Below are positions 47,882 through 60,196 of a stretch of 64,000 nt of DNA, piece after piece; positions within the stretch are counted from its first letter, which is position 1; each line of letters opens with the position of its first letter. Under the pieces are notes generated by a model. That model saw only the letters and a program-made list of their open reading frames with translations. It was not told the origin of the DNA and did no database searches. The position numbers and the translations under genes were made by a program. The DNA lies in NCBI GenBank assembly GCA_022036555.1, contig CM039127.1:52278122-52342121 (forward strand). Direction: 5' to 3'. The DNA is from Microstegium vimineum (lineage: Eukaryota; Streptophyta; Magnoliopsida; Poales; Poaceae).

Positions 47882-49164
47882 TGAAAGTGCAATCAAGCCC
47901 TAAGTGGGTTTTGGTGACATGACAATATATTTAGGAGACTAATGAGACTTTGCAAGTATGACAAGTAGGTTAAACTTAAGGAGGTCGATGAACAGGTTAG
48001 CGGACCTCTCCAATTATAAAAGTGCATGGCAACAAGCTCAAAGGAGTTTAAATTCATTTATACTTTGAAATTGAGTTAGGTATGCCGTACTATTAAGAGA
48101 GATTCAACACGCATGCCAACAAGTGAACCAAATGCTATATCTATCCAAATACATCACACCTCCACATACATAGTGGGCAAAACAACCAGCTATTCGAAGA
48201 TCTTTTTCTTGTTGTTTCTGCCAGACCGGCAGTGCTAGCCCTCAGGCCAGCAGTGCCGGGCAGTCCAGCAGTGCCGGGCTACAGGCTGGCACTGCCGCGA
48301 CTTGTTCTGCCCGTTGGACAGTGAAGGGGTATTTCTTACCCCCTCACTCTCCCCCAACGGTTAGTTCTGTCATTCCTTCATTCTTACTTCGTGAAACAGA
48401 AAAGAGAAACTCTCTTCTCGCTTTCCCTTCTCCCTTGGTGCTCAACCACTCTCCTCCATTTATTTTCAATCAACCTTTGAGAGATTGAGCCTCCAAGCTC
48501 GAGAAGAAGCTTCTCCCTCGGATCTTCAACTCCTACAAGCATTTGGTTTGCGTGGTGGCCGGCGGTTTGAGTTCTTTACTCTTGGAGCTTTGCTCCTAGC
48601 CGGCTAGAGGTTGCCCTTGAGCTTGCCTCCTTCGTGTGGCAGCCTAGGGAAGTTTGTATCACCCAACTATTGCTAATACATTCCTCTCATCTTAAGGGTT
48701 CATTCCCTTGACTTGAGAACGAGGAAAGAGCTAGCCTTTGTGGCGATCTTGAGCCTTTTGTGGCGCACCTCAACAACGTGGACGTAGGCAAGCCTTGGTG
48801 GCGAGGTGAACCACGGGTCAAATCTTGTGTCCCCTTGTGATTGTCTCTATACTTTAATATATATTGTTTGCAAGGTGATTTCTAGGGTTTGGACTCGATC
48901 TACTCGGTGGGTGTGTTGCTACCACTTATAGGTGGTGCTAGAGGTTCCTTACACCTCTAGGAAGGTTTCTATTCAAGCTCAATTTCAATTCTAGTTCTAT
49001 ATTTTGAATTGTGCTCAGTTCTGTCTAGGTGACCAGCAGCGCTGCCCCTGAGAGCAGCAGTGCCGGACTTAAGCCCAGCAGTGCCGGCCTCTGTACTAAC
49101 AGAAAAGTGCTAAGTGTTTTAAACAGGCCTATTCACCCCCCTCTAGGCTAATCAGGTCCTTACA
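47882..49164 (+). repeat. 5' LTR of the SIRE-type element
   Basis: It starts TGAAAGTGCAATCAAGCCC, the usual SIRE-type start, and ends CACCCCCCTCTAGG...CCTTACA just before the primer-binding site. Two groups of the motif CCAGCAGTGCCGG lie at 48225-48300 and 49033-49097. Confidence 0.85.
48225..48300. repeat. Cluster of the motif GCCAGCAGTGCCGG
   Basis: Four to five variants (CCGGCAGTGCTAG, GCCAGCAGTGCCGGG, TCCAGCAGTGCCGGG and the complement-like GCTGGCACTGCCG) lie within 76 bp. Further groups are at 49033-49097 (same LTR), 59790-59845 and 61640-61700 (coding region) and 63683-63740 (after pol). Confidence 0.9.
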
Positions 49165-49166
49165 AG

Positions 49167-49180
49167 TGGTATCAGAGCAA
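49167..49180 (+). other. Primer-binding site of the SIRE-type element (initiator Met-tRNA)
   Basis: TGGTATCAGAGCAA starts two bases after the LTR. TGGTATCAGAGC complements the 3' end of plant initiator methionine tRNA, the usual copia primer. Confidence 0.9.
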
Positions 49181-49214
49181 GGTTACCTCAGTAAGCACTT
49201 CGCCGTGCGAGGTA

Positions 49215-51362
49215 ATGGCCGAAGAGGGAAAGGTCACGGTGGTTGACCCCAAGCAACAAGGAGAAGAGGGAAGGGTCACGGTGGTTGACCCTAAGAAGGT
49301 GGACTTGCACGACATGGACAGTGAGAGTGTGGACTCAGAGAACTACTTGACCACTCCTCTCATGTCCGCTGGAGAGAAGGCAAGAAGACAAGAAGCTAGA
49401 AGATTGAGAAAAGAAGGAGAAAAGAGAAGAAAAAGCTCTCAATGATGCAAAAGTTTGAAGCTTGCCGAGAAGCTTTATAGAAGATAAGTAAGAGCTCTCA
49501 AGAAGGAGCTCAAGGCCAAGGAGGAGGAGCTAAGGAAGAGCAAAGAGCAAGTCTCTCAAGTGGAGGTTGAATCTAGTAGCTCCGATGGTGATGATGATGT
49601 ATCATACCAAGCCTCCAAGATTGCAAAGAAGGATGAGAAGAAGAAGAAGGATGATGGCAGCAAGAGATACTCCGCCATATCCTTTGATTATTCATCCATT
49701 TCTAAAAATGAGCATAAACCTCTATTTCATGTTCCCGCCGGTAAGTTGCCTCATTTTGATGGGACCAACTTTGCCAAGTGGAAACACTTGATGAAAGCTT
49801 ATCTTGTAGGTCTTCACCCCGGTGCTTGGGAAATTGTTCACAAAGGATGTGAGCCTCCGGTGGATCCTACAAGCCCCACCACCACCGAGCTCTGTTGCAT
49901 ACAACTAAATGCACAAGCAACTAGTGTGTTGCTAAGTGCATTGGATGGTGATGAGTACAACAAGGTCATGGGCTTGGAGGTTGCCAAGGAAATTTGGGAT
50001 ACTTTGCATCTTGCACATGAGGGTGTGAGCAAAGTAAGGCAATCCAAGATTGATCTATTCATGGCCAAGCTCAACCGGTTCGTGATCAACGAAGGTGAAG
50101 GGCCACAAGAGATGTTTGATAGATTGATGACCATTGTTGGCAAGATAAGAGGACTTGGTGGTGAAGAAGTCAATGACCACAAGGTTGTCAAGATCATGCT
50201 TGAAGCCTATTCTCCAAGAAATGAAACCGTAGTGACATTGATTAGAGACAAGAAAAGGTTTGAGTACTTCACACCAAGTGATGTGCTTGGAAGGATCATC
50301 ACCTTTGATCTACAAAGAGAAGAAGGACAAGAGAGGAAGAAGCTTGGTGAAATGCAAGCAAGGATGGAAGGGATGAAGATCAAGGATGTGGCTCTCAAGG
50401 CCAACAAGAGCACAAGGAGATCAGCCCCTAGCTATCCTAAAAACAGTAAGCAAGCTTCCTCAAGCAAAGTTCATGCAACCAAGGCTATCAAGCATCAACC
50501 CGAAGCTCCAACACCAAGTGATAATGATAGTGAAGATGAGCAAGCGGAGAACATAGATGACATGACCCTATTCATAAGAAGATTCAACAAGGGCATAAAG
50601 AAGAATGGGTTCAAGCTCATTAGAAGAAAGTTTCCAAGCAAGAAATCAAGAACTTGCTACAAGTGTGGTAGCACCGAACACTTCATTGCCGATTGCCCAA
50701 ATAAGAAGGAAGACAACAAGTTTGGCAAAAGCAAGAGAGAAGACAAGGGTGACCACAAGACAAACAAGAGATATGTGGGTGAAGCACACATTGGGCATGA
50801 GTGGGACTCATCGGAGGATACTACAAGTGAAGATGAGGAGATGGCAACAATTACTATTCATAAGCCATCCACTTCACCAAGGCTCTTCAACAACATGTCC
50901 GATGATGATGAATGCTCCCCTCACATTTATCTCATGGCAAAGGGTGAGAATGTAAAACCAAAACCGAAACCCATAACTCCCTCTCCCAAAGACATCTCTA
51001 GTAGTGATTCTAGTGATTACTCTAGTGATGATGAATCTAGTGATGAAGAAATAAATGAGATAACTAAGAATATGGATGAAAAGACCAAAATCTTCATTGC
51101 TAACATATTGGATGAATTAGAGGCAACCAAGGTTGAGCTAGCATCTAGAGAGAAGACTCTTATTAAACAAGAGGATCTTTATATTGCTAGTGAGAAAGCC
51201 CTTGCATTAGAAAGTAGTGAGGTGAGCTCTTTGACTAAGGCCTTGGCCAAAGAACAAGAAGCTCATGCTTTCACTAAGAAGGAGTGTGGTGACCTCAAGC
51301 AAAAGCATTGTGACTTAGTTGAAAAGCATCAAGAGCTTGAGGCACAATACTCTCTTCTTTAG
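49215..51362 (+). pseudogene. SIRE-type Gag
   Basis: A first frame, 49215-49445, starts MAEEGKVTVVDPK and is followed by a shift into the main frame at 49560-51362. The main part holds the UBN2-type Gag domain (KLPHFDGTNFAKWKHLMKAY, WDTLHLAHEGVSKVRQSKID, MFDRLMTIVGKIRGLG) and one CCHC zinc knuckle (CYKCGSTEHFIADC, 50657). An acidic Ser/Asp-rich tail and a coiled-coil-like stretch (ELEATKVELASREKTL) follow. The frame ends at TAG 51360-51362, nine bases before the gypsy LTR; by homology it should continue into 59434 (STHLSKAKDA). Gag packages the RNA. Confidence 0.85.
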
Positions 51363-51371
51363 GAGGGCAAC

Positions 51372-51843
51372 TGTCAATGGGATATCCTATTGGGTACCCA
51401 TGGACCGGCTTACCTAAGCTTTGGGCCTCCTTTCCTCAGCCCACAAAGGAAGACGGACAGAAGAAACCGAATTCTACTCGGTAAAGACGACAAGACCGAA
51501 GCATAGCTTTGGTCTCTAAGTTTGTAACCGAGTAGGATTAGAGCAACCCTCAACCAGTTCCTGGACTATAAAGGGCTGGTGAGGGTATCACCCGAAAAAC
51601 AATCCCTACATACTACGCAACACCCGATACACAGAGCGACACACAACACCTTGTATTACGATCAAGAGCAATAACAGACGACTCAACTGGACGTAAGGTT
51701 ATTACTCGAGCTTGTCGAGGGCCTGAACCAGTATAAACCGTGTGTCCCTGTGTGTCCAACCACCAAGGTTTCAGTATTCGCCGAGGCACGAACTACTGTC
51801 TCGGGTAACCCCGTGGCAGGCTATCGGTGGTAAAACATCGACA
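51372..51843 (+). repeat. 5' LTR of the gypsy element
   Basis: TG...CA ends and adjacency to the primer-binding site define it. Its 3' 71 bp recur at 59363-59433 with a handful of differences, mostly G-to-A type (CCGTGGCAGG against CCATGGCAAG). Confidence 0.88.
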
Positions 51844-51866
51844 GCTGGCGCGCCAGGTAGGGGCTT

Positions 51867-53656
51867 TTGGCAAAAAAAAATTTTGAAAGCTTGGTGGACC
51901 ACGACCTCAAGATGATGAAACCGAAGAAATCCACGTTTTTCTTTGGATCATGGATTTGCAAGATCGACGACAACGGAAAAATTCAAAGCCGACTCCGAGA
52001 AGAAGGAGTAGATCAAGATCTTCAAAAACTGAATCAAAGGATCCAGAATCTGACGATTTCGAAACCAACCAGACCAGTAGATGAAGAGGGATACGAAACC
52101 GACTCAGAAAAGGAGACATCAACATATGACAATTCCGAGATCAACACGAAAAGGCTGATCACAAATCAAGTCGGAACACATAACCGAACTCCAGTCAAAG
52201 ACAAGAACAACTCGGAAGCAATCAAGAACTCGATTTTATATGGGCTACACAATTATGCATATACATATGGGAATTTTCTCCGAAAAAAGATGACAAGAAG
52301 CATAACTTTGAAAGGCGCCCAAGAGGGAATGATCATGTCAACAACTCCAGAAGGATGTATCGTGCATTGGCCAGACCAATCCTCAAGGATGAAAGACCAA
52401 GATACAGAACTACCGTTTCAAGTAGGAAAAGAACTCGGACTTTACCGAGGACCATCATACAAGACAAGAAGCCAACAAGCGAGAAGAACTCGAAAGACAC
52501 ATACCATATACATGGAGGAACTAGAACCTTATCTAGAACCACCACAAATACCCGACTTGAAATCATCGGACGAATCAGAAGGGGATATCTCAGACGACGA
52601 AGAAGGCGATGACAATGAAACCAACGATCACAAGACTGCAAGGCTAAAAAGAACAAAGCTAGAGCAGAAAGGAGAAATCGAGCTGCTCAGAGAAAACAAG
52701 TCTGGATCAAGTACAAGGCGGAATTGACAGAATACAACAAGAAGAAGGCGGAAAGAGAATCCATGAGGAATACAAAGAGAGAAAGAATCGAAGAATTGAC
52801 GAAAGAACTAAACATTCTTACTAAAGAGGAAAGAATCACAGACGAACCAATCAAGAAAGACGAAGACCCCAATAAACAACCTGACGATGACACACCTCAA
52901 GGTGGACAAGAAGAGAAGCAAGAACAACCGCCCAAGAAGTCGATATTCCACAGACTAGGGAAGTCAGGGATACCACAACCATCGGAGAGACAGGAACAAC
53001 ATCTCGGATTGGTAAAACAAAACAACTCGGATTGGGATCAACGCTATCCAGAAGACTATGGTGAATCTGAATACATGGGGGACAAGGACTATTACCGAAG
53101 AGATTGGTCATCAGACTTCAACAGAGAAGAACAATATGACAGATTTCCATGCTTTGCAGGAAGACTACAAACTTTGAAATTACCACACAAATTCAAGCCA
53201 GCAAATCACTCCAAATACAATGAAAAAGTGGAACCCAGACAATGGATAAGAGTATATTCTCAATCCATTGAACTCACAGGAGGGAACAATGACATCAAGG
53301 CCCTATACTTTCCAATGGCACTCGAAGCCATGCCTTTACAATGGTTCGATAAACTAAAGCCAAGGTCAATTAAATATTGGGAGGATTTGCAAGAGGCGTT
53401 CTGCAACAACTTCGCGGGAATAATAACACATCCCATGACGGCGGCAGAATTAAAGAACGTAAAGCAGAGAAGAGGAGAAACCCTGAGGGAATATTACAGG
53501 AGATTCGGAGAACTCAGAGCTCAAATACATGACATTAACGACAGAGAAGTAATAGAAACATTTGCGGATAGAATCTCAGCAAATTTGCAGTTCAAAGACT
53601 ACTTTAACAAAAATCCGAGATCCAATGAAGACTTCAAAAAGCTGTCGAAAAGATGA
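51867..53656 (+). pseudogene. Gypsy Gag (retrotrans_gag), one frameshift
   Basis: The N-terminal frame 51867-52727 is acidic and charged. A shift near 52680 leads to the frame ending at 53656 (VWIKYKAELTEYNKKK...). The retrotrans_gag domain is clear: LPHKFKPANHSKYNEKVEPRQ near 53180, ALEAMPLQWFDKLKP, EAFCNNFAGI and LKNVKQRRGETLREYYRRF. A degraded zinc-knuckle-like stretch (PCYIHPNASHKLVEC) lies near 53925 in interrupted sequence. Confidence 0.82.
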
Positions 53657-54126
53657 TATGATCCGAAGAAGGAACTCGGCACAGATTCACCCAAGATTTT
53701 CATGAAAATAAAAGACCAGATTTCAGACCCAATGACAAAAGACCGAGACAAGACAACATAGTAGCAGCAACGGACAACAAAAGAAGATTCAACGACAATG
53801 ACAAAGGAGGGTACAACAACAACTACAACAACAACAAAAACATAAACCAGAATAACAGGTACTCGAATAACAACTACCAAGGCAACAACTACATAAAAAG
53901 GACAGCAGAAAGGATAGAAGACCTACCCTGCTACATACATCCTAACGCAAGCCACAAGCTAGTTGAATGTGACGTATTCCAACGAAGATTCACAAATAAA
54001 GAGGATACACGAGCAAACAACTTAGAACAAAGAACAGAAGGATCAGGGAAGGATACCAAGAAAGCAGAGGGGAATTATCAAGAACCCCAATGATAAATAG
54101 CAGTAATCTTTTCTGGAGCATCATAC

Positions 54127-55492
54127 ATGAAAAATAAAAGGCAGAAAAAGCTAGCACACAGAACCATCATGGCAGCAGAACCAGCTACCCCAAGATATCT
54201 GGACTGGTTAGAGTACCCAATTCAATTCACAAGAGAGGATCAATGGACAAGCGCAGCAAATGCGGGTTACTATCCCCTAGTAATGGGACCAACAATAGCA
54301 GGAGTGGCAGTCTCCAAAGTACTCATCGATGGAGGAGCAGGATTAAACATAATCTTCACAGACACCCTAAGGAAAATGAACTTGGACTATGAAGGCATGA
54401 TCACACCAACGAGTACTCCTTTTTATGGAATAGTACCTAGAAAAGCTTCCATACCATTGGGGGCAAATCACTTTACCAGTCACCTTTGGAACACCCGACA
54501 AATATCGGACCGAGTTCATCAAAATTCGAAGTAGCCGACTTCGAATCATGTTATCATGCAATCCTTGGAAGACCATCATTAACAAGATACATGGCAATAC
54601 CTCACTACCCATATCTACTGCTCAAGATGCCGATAACAAAAGGAGTTCTTTCATTAAAAGGAGATCTAAAGAGAGCATACGATTGTGATGTACAAGCCAT
54701 ACAAATATCAGAAAAACTACAAGACTACCAGGAAAAAGAAGACATTGCGAAGAAAGTTGAGAAAATGAACCCGAATGAAATCCAAATACCGGCAAAGAAG
54801 CCAAGCACCTTCACACCTCCTAAAGAAGCAGCCACAAAGACGATTGATCTATTAACTGGAGATCTAGAAAAAAATAGCAATAATCAGCGCGAGTTTGGAT
54901 CCAAAATAGGAATTCGTGCTCACTAACTTTCTAAGGGACAACAAAGACATATTTGCATGGAAGCCAGCGGATATGCCAGGAGTCCCAAAGGAGTTGGCTG
55001 AGCACAAAATTGACACAAATAAAGGTTCAAGACCAATAAACAGAAGCTACACAGATTTGCACCAGACAGGAAAGCAACAATCAAAAAGGAAATTACAAAA
55101 TTACTGGTAGTAGGGTTCATCAGAGAAATAATCAACCCGGATTGGTTGGATAATCCAGTTTTGGTGGAGAAGAAGAACTCAAAAGAATGACGTATGTGTG
55201 TGGACTACACAGACCTCAACAAACACTGTTCAAAGGACCCATATGGGCCACCAAGAATTGATCAAGTCATAGACTCAACAGCGGGATCATCGCTACTATC
55301 ATTTCTCGACTGCTACTCAGGATACCATCAAATATCATTAAGAGAGGAAGATCAAAGCAAAACATCTTTTATAACACCTTTCGGGGCATACTGTTACAAG
55401 TCAATGCCGTTCGGATTGAAAAATGCAGGATCAACATATCAAAGAGCAATACAAACTTGCCTAGGAGATCAAATTGGAAGAAACGCTGAAGC
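54127..55492 (+). pseudogene. Gypsy protease and partial reverse transcriptase, frames broken
   Basis: Protease: VLIDGGAGLNIIF (54328), with the catalytic D-G-G in place of D-S/T-G. A frameshift at about 54490-54530 leads to CYHAILGRPSLTRYMAIPHY. Reverse transcriptase starts near 54916 (NKDIFAWKPADMPGVP), is interrupted around 55108, and resumes with CVDYTDLNKHCSKDPYGPP, LLSFLDCYSGYHQISL and FITPFGAYCYKSMPFGLKNA. It stops being recognisable after RAIQTCLGDQIGRNAEA, just before the catalytic YVDD. These blocks match the Tat/RIRE2 lineage. Confidence 0.85.
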
Positions 55493-56160
55493 AAAACCAT
55501 ATTATAAGCAAATCTGAAATTTTCTGGATAAGAGATTCTGACAACACTGCAATACAACGGCCATAAAACAAGTCACAGATATCCGGTGGAGTTGGTTCTG
55601 GGTTTTCTGGAAAGATCTCGAGATGTAACCGAAACACTGCAGACTGCTCCAGAAAACAGCAAGGATAGAGACAGGACAAAACCCAACCCAACTATATGTA
55701 TGGCATTATCTATTTATTATAAACTTTGGAAACTTGTAGGTAAAACCACAAGATTTCCAGCAAGCAATACAAAGATCCAAATCACACATTCACATAATGA
55801 CAATTAATTCAAGCACACAGGGATCACACTACACCAAAGATTCGATTACTAGACTCAACTGCGATACTATTCGCACTTCTGCTCAATTGGTGGACATCCT
55901 TGAAAAGGAAGGTCAAGTGAAGAAGGGTCATAAAGACTTTGAACAAGATGAGTCTAGAAACTTAGTAAAACCAAGAGAAACAAAATATATAAAGTGTTAA
56001 GAAATTGTAGCTCAAAGGAAGCTATCAAGGAGGTGAAAATCAGACAAGGATGGAGGAATACTCAATTCAAGGACAAGGTTGAAGAAAAATAGTTTTTATA
56101 GCAAACTAAACTTTATATAGAGACCAAAACTACTAGGCTTGCGTCCTACAGTCAACACAT

Positions 56161-56172
56161 GCTCTGATACCA
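56161..56172 (-). other. Primer-binding site of the minus-strand LTR element
   Basis: The plus strand reads GCTCTGATACCA, i.e. TGGTATCAGAGC on the minus strand, a few bases after the LTR end. It fixes the element's direction. Confidence 0.85.
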
Positions 56173-56175
56173 ATT

Positions 56176-59100
56176 TGTCACACCCGTTTTTAAGAACAAA
56201 AACAAGTGCATAAAAGGCTCATGTGCACCCCAGGAATAGTCACGCACATGAGTTGACAAATTATAAAGAGTACCATCACAGTGCTTATTACATAGCGAAT
56301 AAATATTCATTACATAGTCTGAAACAATTAACTTTAACTAAACGACGATAACTACGGAAGCTCCGAGGGACTGGTTGACTGGTTGACTCCAAGTCTAGTA
56401 CTCATTGCGGTAGTCATCAACCCAATCTTCATCTGTGGTGTTTGAATGCAAGGATGAGCACATACGTACTCAACAAATATAACACGGGGTTTATGAAGCT
56501 CAAAAGGGAATGCATGGTTCATAGGGGTGAGCATTTTAAGTAGATCAAATTCATATTATTATCAACAATTGCCAAGGTAGTTTGCATAAGCTCAAATATC
56601 CATGATCATAAAGTAAATGATAGAGATATACAATAAATAAATAACACATGCGTAAGCCACATAGAAGTAAGAACCCAATAATTCTGTGAGTTTTCCGAGC
56701 CGCTCGTGTTCGTGAGCATGGCTATCATGATAGTTTATTAACTCTGATCAGAGGTGTACAACTTTACCCACGAGTCGTGATTGCCCATATGCCCGGGGTC
56801 ATGACTCCCAAAACACTACCGAGGTGAGCGGGCAGGGTACACTATGAAGCCTTCCAAGGGTTCGTCTAACAAGTCAGGGCCGCAAGGTTCATGGCAGGGG
56901 GATGTAGAGCCAACCTGTCTACGGTCACACTCCTTCGCGGCTGGCCCATAGATTAGGAACCACACTATACCCGTCTTGGCACGCTCCTATTTGCGCCATA
57001 AAGGTAACCACTGACAAGCTAGAAAAGGTCCCCATACTGAGCTAAAGCCAGAGCCATATAGCCCTTGTGGTTGTACTGTATATCCCAGCTTTTGCCGACA
57101 GATAAGCTCTTATAATCATATGTTGCTAAAAAGCAAGTTTTACCATTATTGCATATAGTCATTTAACAAGTTAAGATCATGTACATCTGATATGAGTGCT
57201 AGCAAAACTAATCATATGCGGTGGATCAAATCATAGGTGACAAGGTATTCAGGGTAACAATCACTAGGATTCATCTATGGCAAAACAAGGAATATCATGC
57301 ATATGAGTTATATCATGTGTGAATAGGACATCAAGGAAGAACCCATGTTATACTTGCCTTCTTCGAAGAACTCTTGCTGATTCTGCGGGTCTTGATCGAA
57401 GAGAAACTCCGGTTCTTCAACGGATTGCTCAACGTCTATTCCGATCAACAATCAACACCATTCAATCAACGGACAATCATACACGAAGCAAACAAGACTA
57501 TGATTAGAACAGTACACCAACAATAATAAAACAAGATGAAAAGTTTATAAAGCTAATCTACGCATCACTACGATCACAACGATGTTTCGTTCACGGAAAA
57601 CGGAGCTAGAACGAAGAAGTTAGGAAAATAAACGAGTTTTCCTATACAAAAGATAATAGATTAAATCTAAACACGAAAATAAACTTTTTCAAATCTAACT
57701 AACAAAGGTTTTAACATAAAGAGAATTTTACTACGAACCTAACGCAACTTGAACAGGTCAAAAAGGATTTAAAATGAGGGAGTTATAGACATTTGAATAG
57801 GAGTGGCACATCTGTAAATATGATTTTCCATTTTATTTTCGAAATAAAAGAATTCCAACAGGGTTTACGCTTTCCAAAGGCAAAGGCGTATTCTCTGAAG
57901 GCGCCATGGACTGCGGGTTGACTCTTGAAAATAGTCAGGGGCTCTTTTGCAAAATGGCAGAGCGAAGGGGTATCTTCGATTCTGGATCGTTGATCTCAGA
58001 TTGGAGTGCCGAGATTAGAAGGGAGCGGCCGAAGGGGTATCTAGCCCTCTGGATCGTCCAATCTGAGTCGAACGGTCACGATTAGAACAGAGGGGAAGAG
58101 AGGAGGAGTCGGCCGACGTCCGCGAGGGAGCAGAGACCACGCGGCGGCGCTCCATGGCTGCCGGCGAGGAGCACGGCAGCGCAAGGGGTACTAGGCCTAC
58201 AGGCCACCAAACAACGAGCCAAGGGTACTGGGAGAACGAGGAAGGAAGGGCGAGTTCACCTAGGGCATTCGCGCGGACTGAAGAACTCCAGAGGCAGCTG
58301 GCAACGTCGTGGGGCGGCTACGACTCCACTGTGAACGTCAAAAGGCCAGTGAGGGCAAGGACAGAGGAAATTGAGCGCGGGGACGGGTTCGGGGTACCTC
58401 AAATCGCGTTTCGCAGAGGATGGAAGGCTCACGGTGGTCCAGGGAGCTCTGATGGCCTTCAATGGCGGCAGGCGGGCTCTGTGCTCGCGGCGGCGGCGGC
58501 GCTGTGGTTGCGGAAGAGAGAAACGGGATGAGGAGGGGAGGTTCGGAACTACTTATAGGGTGCAACCCGTGCGGATTAAGGAAGGAAAATCCCGTGGAGA
58601 TCGGGATTGGATTGCGGTGTCGGTAGTCGGCCGCTCCTGCGAGTTCGGCGCGAACAGAGGGGGAAAAAGGGGGAAGATGACGCGTGGCCAGTCTTGTCAG
58701 CGGCACAGAGAAGAAAGGGAAAGGGAGGTGCTTCCGCACGCTCTCGGCGGTGCCAAGGATCGGGCCTTGTGGCCGGGTCTCGGCGTCGGTGCATGGAGAA
58801 GAAGGAAAGGGGGAAAGAAGGAACTGACAGGTGGGGATAGACTGTCAGCGGCTCAAGGCAAAAGAAGGAAAGGGGAGGGGAGAGGATGACATGCGGGCCG
58901 ACCTTGTCAGTGGCACAAAGAGAGAAAAGAGGGGGAGTGCGGGCTCCCGTCTTGGGCCTCGGCCGAGTTGGCCCAAGAAAGAATAGGGGCCTGCGGTTTG
59001 CACTGGGCCGGGTCCAGGGAAAAGGGAGAGAGGGCAAGAAGCTGGGCCAAGAAAAGGGGCACTCGGGCCAGAAGGGTCAAATGAATAGGAGAGGGAGAAG

Positions 59101-59362
59101 AAATGCTTTGGCAATTTCCAGAAATGATTTTGCCATGAATTTTCAAATACCTTTTTCCAAAAATAGCTTTGATTTAATTTCAAAATACACTCACACAAAA
59201 ACAAAGATGCACCAGCATGCATGCTCAACATGTATCTATATGACATTTTTATTTTCCCAAATATTTATTGTTTTTTCAACTATGTTAAATGCATAACAAG
59301 AATTGCATAAATAAATCAATTTCATGCTATTTCAAAAAGATGCAAAATTTTGGAGTGTTACA
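56176..59362 (-). repeat. 3.2-kb LTR of the minus-strand element
   Basis: TG...CA ends and the adjoining primer-binding site define it. A TATA-like CTATAAGTAG on the minus strand at about 58548-58560, followed by GC-rich leader sequence, is a plausible promoter. The half nearer 56176 is AT-rich. Confidence 0.8.
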
Positions 59363-59433
59363 ACCTTTCACCGAGGCACGAACTACTGTCTCGGGTAACC
59401 CCATGGCAAGCTATCGGTGGTAAAACATTGACA
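59363..59433 (+). repeat. Remnant of the gypsy 3' LTR
   Basis: It reads ACCTTTCACCGAGGCACG to AACATTGACA, matching the last 71 bp of the 5' LTR. It marks the right border of the gypsy insertion; SIRE sequence resumes at 59434. Confidence 0.88.
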
Positions 59434-60020
59434 TCAACTCACATCTTTCTAAAGCAAAAGATGCCTCTTCTCCATCCACTAGCCAAGGTTGTGAAAATGC
59501 TATAATATTGATTTGAATGATTATTCCACTAACCTTGCCAACATGGAGGCCATGAAGAAAGAGATAGCAAGGCTCAACAATGTCATCTCAGCTTCTAGAA
59601 AGAATGACAAATACAAAGTTGAGCCAAAGAAAGTCCAATACAAGGATGGAAGGCATCCATCAATCAAAGATGGGCTTGGGAACACTAAAGGAGGCAAAAC
59701 CAATGAAAGAAAAATAGTGAAAGGCATTGAGTGTGTCAAGTTTGAGAAGAAGGGAAGCATTGGTGCAGATAAGCCTGCACAGACAGCAACTCTGCTGGAC
59801 CAGAGGCCAGCAGTGCCGGACCTCAGGCCGGCAGTGTCGCGCCCCACTAAAGGGAAGGCTACCAATGCTTCACCTGATCAAGCTCAAGCCCAAGTCCAGG
59901 CTAAGAGGATGCCCAGGCAAAAGCAGGTTTCTCAGAAACCCAAGGACTCAATCTGGGTGGCCAAAAACAAGTTTGCCTATCAACCAAAGGCAAGGTCACC
60001 CCAAGGAAGTTTGTCCTGAT
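59434..60020 (+). pseudogene. C-terminal part of the SIRE Gag, separated from its N-terminal part
   Basis: After the gypsy border the SIRE frame reads STHLSKAKDASSPSTSQGCE, then is disrupted near 59500 and continues in the frame 59513-60019 (YSTNLANMEAMKKEIARLNN, a coiled-coil-like stretch). Motif-derived residues (QRPAVPDLRPAVS) lie near 59800, where the GGCCAGCAGTGCCGG DNA motif is part of the coding sequence. Confidence 0.7.
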
Positions 60021-60196
60021 GCTACATGTTGAAATGCAATGACCGTGGTAAAGTCATTGCAGAATTTGTGGGTGATGAGAAACATGATAAAAGAAGCATG
60101 AACATTTGGATTCCTAAGATTGTGGTTACTAACATGCAAGGCCCCAAGATTGATTAAAGACCTAAATCTAGGAACTAAATTGTTTTGTAGGCATAC

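Larger units (their letters stand above)
55494..59362 (-). mobile_element. LTR retroelement on the minus strand, nested in the gypsy 3' LTR, truncated
   Basis: Its 5' LTR is 59362-56176 read on minus (3187 bp, TGTAACACTCC...GGGTGTGACA). A primer-binding site follows at 56172-56161. About 670 bp of leader-like internal DNA runs on to about 55494 and then stops abruptly against the gypsy reverse transcriptase. There is no gag, pol or second LTR, so a deletion removed its 3' half together with the gypsy's second half. The long open frames at 58154-59300 are inside the LTR and give unlike, Arg/Gly-rich translations on both strands. Confidence 0.8.
51372..59433 (+). mobile_element. Ty3-gypsy retrotransposon (Tat/RIRE2-like), nested in the SIRE Gag region and partly deleted
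   Basis: The 5' LTR is 51372-51843 (472 bp, TGTCAATGGG...ACATCGACA). A primer-binding region CTGGCGCGCCAGGTAGG follows at 51845. Gag, protease and part of reverse transcriptase are present. The frame is lost at about 55492, before the YVDD block, and RNase H, integrase and most of the 3' LTR are missing. The last 71 bp of the 3' LTR remain at 59363-59433 and match 51773-51843 closely. The flanking pentamers are GCAAC and TCAAC (4 of 5). Confidence 0.88.

Noticed and set aside
58154..59300. Overlapping GC-rich frames near 58-59 kb as genes
   Set aside because: They lie inside the 3.2-kb LTR of the minus-strand element and give unlike low-complexity translations on both strands.
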